Assembly: GCA_036250225.1 (NCBI GenBank) | Contig: JAPZLL010000012.1 | Coordinates: forward strand, 496,001-560,000 | Source: Cercophora sp. LCS_1 | Taxonomy: Eukaryota; Ascomycota; Sordariomycetes; Sordariales; Lasiosphaeriaceae | Direction of reading: 5' to 3' | Length of the DNA: 64,000 bases | Part shown: in pieces, positions 56,207 through 64,000 of the stretch | Position numbering within the stretch: the first letter of the stretch is position 1 | Layout: every line of letters starts with the position of its first letter | Program-made: the position numbers and the translations under genes | The notes under the pieces: generated by a model | Seen by the model: only the letters and a program-made list of their open reading frames with translations | Database searches by the model: none | Told to the model about the DNA's origin: nothing

Positions 56207-58001
56207 CTTGTTCGCGTTGCGTGTGGTGTCGAGTATAAGTGTTGAGAGTGTGTGTTGATATGTTGAGTGTGGGTATCAAGTTATGTGGTGCAGGTTGACT
56301 GGTTCAAGACTGATGACCCAAGATGAAGAAGGGAACAGGAAAGGAAAAGGGGCGGGTCTTGTTATATAGATTCATCCCGATGTTTGCTGAAGGCTAATAC
56401 GCCAGGAAAGCTACGTGCGATTTTGCAAACCAAAAATGCTGTGTGTAAAGGGAGTTCACTTGAAGTTTGCGGTTGAGTTTACACGAAATGGGCGTAAGGC
56501 AGAAGGCATCTCCTTCGATGAAGGTGTTCTCCTGTCTGTCTAGAAGAACGGGTGACGATGAAAACCGCATACTGGATTCCATTTATGCCATTTAACGTGG
56601 TCTCAACCGGTGCAGCCATCCCCAACATGCCTGGACATCAGACCTGGATACAATGTTCTGGGGTCATATTGAGAAAAACGCCTGTAAAGTTTCTGGTGTG
56701 GCGTTTACTTGGCCATGGCCCTTGCAAGGCAGGTATGACTGGATGGTCACGATGGGGCCTCGGCATGGTATGGCCCGGGGATGAAGTTCCTGTGGGGATT
56801 CTTCTCGTCACCCCCGGTGTCTGGGCTACAAAATGGGCGATCGTATTTTGGAAAAAAAAAAAAAAAATTAAAAAAATAAAAGAAATGCACATGTGACTTA
56901 GGGAGGATATTGGGATGATCCTTTGGACGACGTCGGGATGCACTTCTTGCAAAACCATCATGTGAGTGCTAGCTAGGCAGTTGATTTATTGATTCATTCC
57001 TTTGAATGTAGAGAGAAATCCCGCTCGTCTTTTGAAAACCGGTCAGCGTCGAAATCCCCGAGAGCCGTGGAGCGCGTGCTTGAATGGATCCGGGCTGGGG
57101 CGTGTAAGTCAGTGCTCGGCTTCTATTCACACCCAATGGGCCCAACTGGATGTGGACGTTTTGGCTCTCCCGGATGGGTAAACCGGTTCAAGGTTTACTT
57201 TTTGCAATTACACTTTGAAAGACAGTTGACGCCCGGCAAGGTAAACTTCCACGGGAAGAGTGTGTGACACACTGTGGAGAACGTGGAGGAACATGGGAAT
57301 GGATGTGTTTGCGCTGACAGAGCACAGAGCACAGCGCACAGCAACAAACTCCAAGGGCAATTTCTGGGGAAAAAGAGCCTCACTTGATATTCCGAGGCCG
57401 TCTTTGGAATAGTATTTTCAAGCAATGTAGATGTTATCATCCTCTTGCTGGGAAATGATCTGGCCTGTCGAGATTATTAGAAGTTGCATCGACTGGTCCA
57501 GTGCGGAGTGTTTCTTCACCAGCTTGGACGGAGATCAAGAGCAGTCACGTTCATCACCAAGCTGTTGCTCAGATCGTAATCTTCTGTTGGCACTACTATG
57601 TACCTAGGTACCTATGTCTGCGAGCACTCTCTATGACAGTTCGCTGCGCCTCTGGCTAGATTTGCTCTTGGGTATCATCCTCACCACAACCCAGGTCATG
57701 TCCCAACGCCCGTAGATAGAGTGTATCCTCTCGTTGGCTAGTTTGTCCACCCAACATAACCAGTTCAACATGTGAGCACTCTCCACAGTCAGGGAACATT
57801 GAGCTCGTTAGCTTCGGGCAGAGCGAATCAACTTCTGGCTTCCTGTAAGCCACTGGTCCGAGACCTCCGCAGTGACATGGTGTTTTCCACTACCTCCCAA
57901 ATGCGCAGCAATGTGAACTTACTCGTGTGGCTGATCAGGGTGGCAAAGCCTCTCTACGGTTTTGGCATCCTCCGACGGCCCTCCTCGGTAATACAGCGCG
58001 A
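56207..58001. other. Intergenic bordering the core genes
   Basis: No gene is supported. It contains a pure A-run (56852-56867) followed by A-rich sequence. Frames in 56394-57853 are short and unsupported. The right end is the 3' region of cullin-3. Confidence 0.5.
56852..56880. repeat. Poly(A) tract and A-rich run
   Basis: Sixteen consecutive A residues are followed by TTAAAAAAATAAAAG. It could be the tail of an old retroposed sequence, but no target-site duplication or element body is visible. Confidence 0.7.
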
Positions 58002-60613
58002 TTAAGCGAGATACTTGTAAACCGCCGCCTCCCCTTCAACCCGCTCCAGATACTCCCGGTGGAGTAGATCCTCGATACGCTTTTTGATCAGCGAGATCTC
58101 GGGTTTGAAGCGGCCGGCCAACTGTGAGATCACTTCACTCGTGAGTTGCGTGTGTTTCAACTCTTTCCGTTGTCTTTGCACATGTTAGCAACAGGGGTAC
58201 CAATGAAAAAAAAAGAAGGGGACTGGACTGACTTCATGATCCTGACGATAGCCGCGTCAATCGTGTGCGACCTGGTTTGGTCATTTTTCCTCTCCGTTTC
58301 CCGTCTCTCGTCTTCTCCCTCAACCTTGGACAGACTCGTGATTGTCGGTGCCTTAATCTTGATGGCTTTGCTAACGAACTGAGTATTGAAGGAAAACGTA
58401 TCCGACGGCTTGACTGTCTTTGTGGCAGGGTCCTTGAGTAATACTCGGGACTTGGGCGCAATCGAGAGAGAGACGAGAGTCCGCAAAAGATCCGCCATGG
58501 GGATGTTTGTTGCTGCCTGGATTTCCTCCAGACCCAAGCTTTCGTTCTCGCCGAGGCCGTTGAACAACATAAGAATGACCATGCCATAAGTCGAGACATT
58601 GAGCTCGTACCTGCGCTCCTTGCTCAAGGGCCCGGTCTCTTTGCCAGGAACTTTGGGAAAGACGCACTTGATGTCGGCGGTGCCGGCGGAGCTCACCCAA
58701 GTCAATACCCTGCCGCTGCGATCCTTGAGGTAATACTTGTAGAAGCTGTCTTGGAGCCTCTTAATGACAGGTGGGTAGTTGCATTCTTCCCGCGTGCCTT
58801 CCTGGCCCACCGAACGACCCATCACTTCGGGCGGCCAGTTGTTGGTGGTTAGAATGTGGATCCCAAGGTCAATCTTCTTGGTATCAACATCCCCCAGACG
58901 GCTGATATGATCCCGATAACCCTCGCCTAGGTCTCGTGAGAGCTCCATGTCCTTGAACATACCTTCAAACTTGGCTGTGAAATGGTTACCCATCTCTGAC
59001 TTCATTCGCGACACCATGCCCTTCTCTGTATCCATGTCTGATTTGTTGTGCAGCAGCCTCCGCGCGAGGTGCTTTTGGTAGTATCTCTCGAACAAATCGC
59101 GATCGCTGAGATACCTGACCAAGATGATGGCCTTCTCTAGGACAATGTCGATCTCGGCGTCCGTCTTGACCTTGGCGCTGCGCTTTAGGTTGTCGTCGAT
59201 GAAGAGCGACACGTACTCGGAGCTCCGGTTGAACATGTTGATGAACTCCGCGAAGCTTTTTGTAATGAGGGATTGCAGGATAAGGTCCTCCTTGAACGGG
59301 TTGGCCCAAATGTTGTCGAACTTATCCTTCAACTGCAGGACATCATCCACCCATCTGATTGCTGCCGCCGTTTGTTGGGCGGCAGCCGAAAGTGGCTGAG
59401 ACTTCGCGCCCTCACCCCCGTTAGCGTCGCCAACACCCGACGGGACAGAGAAGTCGGTGTTGTTGAGCGTCTTTTCGATCTCAAGTCCGAGCTCCATCAC
59501 TCTATTCTGGAGTGTCGTCTTGATCGGGCCCATGGTAGGGTCAACCCTCGAGACCAGTTGGTACAAAATCTCGAGATCCTCCACGCGGTCGTTGTCGATC
59601 ATGCTTCTGAGTCCGGTCCCTTCTAATGCGAGGAACTCGGAGAGTTTGGCCGCTATCAGCTCGCTCTCGATCACTTTCGCAATCTTGTGCGTCGTGAGCA
59701 ACGAGAGGGTTGTCTCACAGCGGGCTTGCTCCTCATCGAGGCGTCTCTGGGCGTGCCGCAACCATGTGCTTGTGTTTGAGTCTCGCAGCAACTTCTCACA
59801 CTCCTTGCGGTAGAAGATCTTGCTTGCCTCAAGATAGCGAGGCTCAAAAACGGTGAGATACAGCTTTTGCTCGGGCAGTTCTTCGTCCGTCTCGTACAGG
59901 TCCTCCAGCATGGATGTGATTTGGCGAACCAGGTTGCAGTCGATGATGTCGCCGTCCCGCTCCATGTTGATCTGGTCCAACAGAACAGCATTGAGGATGT
60001 CAAAGACAATAAAGTCATCCTCGAGACCCTCTTGGGCATTGCCGAGATTGTTGCGGAGGATGTGGTCACGGAACAGCCCAATGGTGGTGGCAAATATGCT
60101 CGGCCGTTTGGCGTCTGCCCCGTACGACCGATCGAGGTACATCAGGATGTCGGCAATCATGTTCATCGCAGTTTGGTGATCATCCCAGACCTTGCGAACG
60201 CCTCGCAGAAACACCTCCCCCAGCTGGCGTCGTTGGTAGGACGACGTCCCGGGGGCCTGGACAAGCGCAATGTTCACCAAGTTGCTGGTGATGACCTCGG
60301 CAATTCGGGGCATTACATGCACACGGAAGTAGTCCCCCTCGAACTCGGTGACCCGATCGTATAGAAGCTCTCCCTTTTTCTTGACAACAATCTTGTAGGA
60401 GGCTCGATATAACTGTTCGAATTTGATTTCGCCGGCCGTTCGGTTGTGGATGTCGTTGAATGCGCTCTGGAGGATCTCCCAACACGGCTCGAACTCGCTG
60501 GTCTCCTTCCTTATTATGGGCTCCAGGTTGTTAGAGGATTGTACGCTACAGGGTATGGGAGTCACTGGACTTACCCGGCGGATGGCCTTCACTTTGTGGG
60601 CGCGGGAAGCCAT
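58002..60613 (-). CDS. Cullin-3, scaffold of BTB-type ubiquitin ligases
   Basis: The start is ATG 60613 with a 39-nt first exon (MASRAHKVKAIRR). A GTAAGT intron follows; its acceptor is either 60521 or 60506, both in frame, and the second gives the family-like ETSEFEPCW start. The main exon runs to 58233. A last intron (58232-58174, with a run of T) leads to the final exon 58173-58002. Total is about 827-832 residues. The N-terminal cullin repeats begin with FNDIHNRTAGEIKFEQLYRA; the cullin homology domain includes LARRLLHNKSDMDTEKGMVS and GIHILTTNNWPPEVMG. The winged-helix end has the neddylation site in IVRIMKQRKELKHTQL, split by the last intron at the modified lysine codon. It ends in YKYLA, the canonical cullin terminus. 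BTB proteins bind the N-terminal part and Rbx1 the C-terminal part. Confidence 0.96.
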
Positions 60614-61451
60614 CTTGGAAAGTGGCAGGCAACACTGCCGAGGACTCGGCGACGAGACTTAGGTCAAGGGCAAGGGTACTCGTCCAAGGCGTTACCCAGT
60701 CGCGCAATTACTCGGCAACTGGGTGAAGTTTCGTTTGCCTACGGGATGTTGACAACCCCAGGACTTGGGGGTGCTGAACAAGTCGGGCGGCGGCGAGGGT
60801 GGTGGGGAGGAGGGGCGCTCGCTGCACCGCGGTTTTGGTGGTCGCGGCAGTGGTGTGGTGGGATCGCGGCAAAAATCCCCGGTTTCCACTTGTCTCCTTG
60901 AGTGTCAGGGAGGAGGGATTGATATCAGCGAAAATGGGCAGCGTGGGAGTGAACGTGAGGCTCTGAACATGGTCCAGATCTTATTGGAGGGTTATGCCTA
61001 ACTGGAAGCTCAGCAGCTCCCCTCGCACCTGCCCAGGGATGACCATCTTCACTGGACCATTCAGCGCCTTTTATTGGCGGCCCAAGCTTTGCGGCCACCA
61101 ACAGGCCCCACCAAACCTCGGAGCTGGAAAGGACGATCTATGACAGCTAAAGACAGAGCTTTCAAAGAAAAGCGAATAAAAATAGCAATAACATTAATGA
61201 AAGGCCACCTAGCTCATATGATTATTATCTAAGTAACATTCAATCAACCAAGGCTACTCAAGTCTTGGCTCCCAGCGCACACAGGACCAGCAGAAGCCTT
61301 ATCGTTATCGTAGTCCCTGCTAGCCTTATCGATACCGGTTTTTTGACATCACCCCTGTAACACACCTCGTCATCAACACCAAAGAACCATCACGAAAGCT
61401 CACGAACTCCACCACCTCACAAACCACACTCACTCACATACCATCACCACG
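60614..61451. other. Divergent promoter of cullin-3 and the Zim17-like gene
   Basis: These 838 bases have no supported coding sequence. The part next to the Zim17-like gene (61380-61451) is an A/C-rich leader. Confidence 0.55.
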
Positions 61452-62078
61452 ATGGCGACCCCACGCCTCCTCCCCCGTATTCTCCGCCTTACAAACCCAC
61501 AGGTCACCCCAATCCGACCAAGTCTTCTCCGTCTCACCCACCAACAACAAAAACAGCCGAAACCCCTCCAAACCCTCCGCTTCAAACACACAATCCCCCG
61601 ACCCTCCTCCACCCCTCCTCCCGCTCCCCAACCAACCGCCGCGGCCCCCAAAGATCAAGACCCAACCCCCCAGACCGAATCCGAATCCAAACGCCGCGCC
61701 GCCTCCTACGAACTCACCTTCACCTGCAAACCATGCAGCGCGCGCTCGCGCCACACAATCTCCAAACAAGGCTACCACCACGGCTCCGTCCTGGTAACCT
61801 GTCCATCCTGCCGCAACCGGCACGTGATAAGCGACCACCTGAAAATATTCGGCGACAAGAGCATGACGATTGAAGATCTGCTGCGCGAGCGCGGCCAGCT
61901 CGTGCGCAAGGGGTCGTTAGCAGAGGATGGGGATCTCGAGTTCTGGGAGGATGGGACTGTTACGGCGCGGGAAGAGGACGGAGAGAAGATACTACGGTGG
62001 GAGAAGAGGGATGGGGAGCCGGATACTAGTGCGCCAGGGTCGAGTTTTAAGAGTGTTAAGCCTGAGGGGGGGCAATGA
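61452..62078 (+). CDS. DNL-type zinc finger protein, Zim17/Hep1 family (mitochondrial Hsp70 escort)
   Basis: A single exon of 208 residues. The first ~70 residues are a basic, Pro/Gln-rich presequence with many Arg and no acidic residues, indicating mitochondrial import. The DNL zinc finger starts at YELTFTCKPCSARSRHTISK and continues QGYHHGSVLVTCPSCRNRHV, then ISDHLKIF: two CxxC pairs (CKPC and CPSC) and the conserved YHHG, NRH and DHL motifs. Family members keep mitochondrial Hsp70 soluble and are needed for import and Fe-S protein biogenesis. The C-terminal ~60 residues are acidic, longer than in yeast Zim17, and contain no extra domain. Confidence 0.95.
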   Translation: MATPRLLPRILRLTNPQVTPIRPSLLRLTHQQQKQPKPLQTLRFKHTIPRPSSTPPPAPQPTAAAPKDQDPTPQTESESKRRAASYELTFTCKPCSARSRHTISKQGYHHGSVLVTCPSCRNRHVISDHLKIFGDKSMTIEDLLRERGQLVRKGSLAEDGDLEFWEDGTVTAREEDGEKILRWEKRDGEPDTSAPGSSFKSVKPEGGQ

Positions 62079-62312
62079 AGTGAAGGAAGGGGATGGACTT
62101 GTGTAACAAAAAATGTATGCATATCGGCGTTTTTTAACGGGGCAGGGAGAGAGGCGTTGGCATACCCGGGACAATCACCCCACTATACTATAGATCAGAC
62201 CTCGCGGTCGGAAGCTTGTAATAACAAAACATTGTGTGAATTTTGCTATGCAAGTCAAAACGCAAGTAGATTGATTTTCTATAATCACTTTCGGGTATAT
62301 CCACCTTCCATC

Positions 62313-64000
62313 TCAAGCCCGATACGCCATCCTGGCGCTCTTTTGCTCCCGGCCCTTTTCCTTTCTCTTTTCCTTCTTCTTCTCAAACTTCTTCCTCTTG
62401 TCTCTACCATGCTTATCGGGCGCCGTGATGGCCTCAATCTTGCGCTTGCTCGACCTCTGCTGCCGCCTCTCCCTCACATCCTCACCGACAGCCAGCAGCG
62501 CCTTGGTGTACTCTGCGTTTCCGACCTTTCTCTGCAAAATCTCCATGACCGACTGCGCCTTGGTCTTAAGAGTCTCGTATCTGGTCTTGTACGTCTCATT
62601 AAGTGAGAATGGTGCCGGAATGGACGGATCGGTCAGGTTGCGCAGGGGCCGCAGGATCGGCTTGAGCGATGGCAGGAGAGTCTCCACCTCAGCCTTGGCA
62701 CAGAACGCCTCGAGGACGTCCATGGCTGCGAGCTTTGGCACAAGCGACTGCGGATTGGGCTGTCTTTCTCGTCGGATAACAGCCGCCAGTCTCCAGAAGA
62801 AATAACCCGTGTCGGGGCGTTTCTTTGCCTCTTGAACGTCTTCGTCCTCGTCTGCATCTGATTCCTCGTCGCTGTCGGCTTCTTCGGAGCCGAGATAGCC
62901 GCCGAGGAAGAGAAGGACTTGAGCGGCTTCCTGGGCAAGTTCTTCGTCGACCTCGACTGCGTCAAGCAGACCGAGCGTTGCGCGGACAAGCTTGGCGATG
63001 TTGTCTTCGCTCAATTTCAGGCCATGAGACCCAGGGAGAGGCGCGGTTTGGCCCTTTGCCGCGTTCTTGGCAAAATCGGCGAGGTACATGCTCAGCAGCT
63101 TGATAGCAGTGAGTCTGACTGTAGCATGGGGGTTTTTGAGACTGTCCTTGACATGCGACCACAGCGCTTCGGAATCTACGGCTAGGGCTTTCTGCGGGTG
63201 TTTCTGCACCAGGGTTTGCGTGGTGAGGAGTGCAGTGTTGACGAGCTCCCAGTCGGATTCCTCGCCTTGTTCCTCGCGAAGAACCTCTGTGATCTTGTTG
63301 ATGACTAGCGAGAGATCCTTCTTGTCGTTTGCGCTCGGTTCTCTCCCCTCAAAGTAGAGACCGAATGCATGGAGGGCAAGATTCAAGACCGCCGTATTCC
63401 CCTGTTGCTCGATCCACGATCGCAAGAGAGTTATGAACTTGGACAGCCGCTCTTTGTCTGCCACAGCAAAGATTTGCTTGAGCAACTCTGCGGCAGCGAG
63501 ACGACACTTCTCACTGTCGTCGTTTGCAATGACGAACACAAGTGGGATGAAGCATGTTCCGGATACCTCCTGGACATACTCATCGCCGGTCTTCTTCAGC
63601 AAGAGATTGATAACCTCCATGACCGAGAGCCTTCCGCCCTCGCGCTCGTATTTGAGATTGGCAACGATGAACTTGAGTTGCTTTTCCCATCTGTTCCTCT
63701 TCTGGGGATACTCGCGCAAGAACTGGAAGAAAGCACCACGAGCAAGGTCCCGGGTATCCTTGTCGTCGTTTGTAATCATGACCGTGCCGACGTGGTCAAG
63801 AGTGTCGTAGACCGCTGCCGTCTCCATCTTCCTGTCGAGCACACACCGAAGGAAGTTGAATGAAACATGGCGATGCAGAGGCTCTGTCAAGTCATCTTTG
63901 AGTTTGCCGAGTAGCATGTCGAGCGCTGCATCCTTGATGGGGATTTCCCGTCTGTCCCTGAGGACGACAGCGATCAGCTTAAGCGCTGCTTGCGCGACCT
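62313..64000 (-). CDS. utp20: UTP20, C-terminal part (runs off the window)
   Basis: The frame is open from the window edge (64000) to TAG 62313, giving about 560 residues, so only the C-terminal fifth or so of this ~2500-residue small-subunit processome protein is present. The segment is made of HEAT-like helical repeats (FNFLRCVLDRKMETAAVYDT; GRLSVMEVINLLLKKTGDEY). These are followed by an acidic insert (SDEESDADEDEDVQE) and a highly basic nucleolar tail rich in Lys/Arg (RDKRKKFEKKKEKRKEKG). Landmarks such as MITNDDKDTRDLARGAFFQF fit UTP20. The protein acts with U3 snoRNA in 18S rRNA processing. No intron is seen in this part. It is tail-to-tail with the Zim17-like gene, 234 bases apart. Confidence 0.92.
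   Translation of the reverse strand, partial: VAQAALKLIAVVLRDRREIPIKDAALDMLLGKLKDDLTEPLHRHVSFNFLRCVLDRKMETAAVYDTLDHVGTVMITNDDKDTRDLARGAFFQFLREYPQKRNRWEKQLKFIVANLKYEREGGRLSVMEVINLLLKKTGDEYVQEVSGTCFIPLVFVIANDDSEKCRLAAAELLKQIFAVADKERLSKFITLLRSWIEQQGNTAVLNLALHAFGLYFEGREPSANDKKDLSLVINKITEVLREEQGEESDWELVNTALLTTQTLVQKHPQKALAVDSEALWSHVKDSLKNPHATVRLTAIKLLSMYLADFAKNAAKGQTAPLPGSHGLKLSEDNIAKLVRATLGLLDAVEVDEELAQEAAQVLLFLGGYLGSEEADSDEESDADEDEDVQEAKKRPDTGYFFWRLAAVIRRERQPNPQSLVPKLAAMDVLEAFCAKAEVETLLPSLKPILRPLRNLTDPSIPAPFSLNETYKTRYETLKTKAQSVMEILQRKVGNAEYTKALLAVGEDVRERRQQRSSKRKIEAITAPDKHGRDKRKKFEKKKEKRKEKGREQKSARMAYRA

Overview
The window is nuclear DNA of a filamentous ascomycete, most likely a sordariomycete close to the Sordariales. 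Signs of this are short introns (about 45-75 nt) with GTAAGT/GTATGT-type donors and CTAAC-type branch sites, loosely spaced single genes on both strands, C/G-rich third codon positions, an alpha-factor-like pheromone precursor with WCLIRGQSCW repeats, and decayed duplicates whose changes are mostly C-to-T and G-to-A, as left by repeat-induced point mutation (RIP).

Layout: 0-9.7 kb holds mitochondrial ATP synthase alpha (+), the ATP-dependent NAD(P)H-hydrate dehydratase (+), a decayed gene fragment and a Zn2Cys6 transcription factor (-). 10-19.4 kb holds a small Cys/His-rich ORF (+), an SMT/Erg6-like methyltransferase (+), the pheromone precursor (+) and a mitochondrial DUF1640/MCUR1-like protein (-). 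19.4-28 kb holds the nucleolar Nop2 RNA methyltransferase (-) and the clathrin heavy chain (+), transcribed divergently. 28.9-39.8 kb holds pyruvate carboxylase (-), mitochondrial pyruvate carrier MPC1 (-), spliceosomal SmB (-) and ribosomal protein uL5/RPL11 (+). 41.8-44 kb holds a large low-complexity fungal protein (-). 44-57 kb is an accessory-looking stretch: a gene-poor segment with microsatellites, a RIP-like copy of the 3' end of the hydrate dehydratase gene, and several unrecognised genes. 58-64 kb returns to core genes: cullin-3 (-), a Zim17-type zinc finger protein (+) and the C-terminal part of UTP20 (-), which runs off the window edge.

The core genes are housekeeping (ATP synthesis, metabolite repair, pyruvate handling, ribosome and spliceosome function, vesicle coats, ubiquitin ligase, mitochondrial chaperone upkeep) and do not form a pathway cluster. 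The most unusual part is 50-56.3 kb. Three neighbouring unrecognised genes (51.77-53.6, 54.39-53.70 and 54.85-55.28 kb) each have one in-frame stop codon followed by further reading frame; in two of them the frame continues through a well-formed intron. They are either freshly broken genes in a RIP-exposed island or candidates for stop-codon readthrough. Two blocks of this island also occur, diverged, at 5.86-7.11 kb, so the two regions share a duplication history. Splice sites were placed by eye; no alignment or search could be run.
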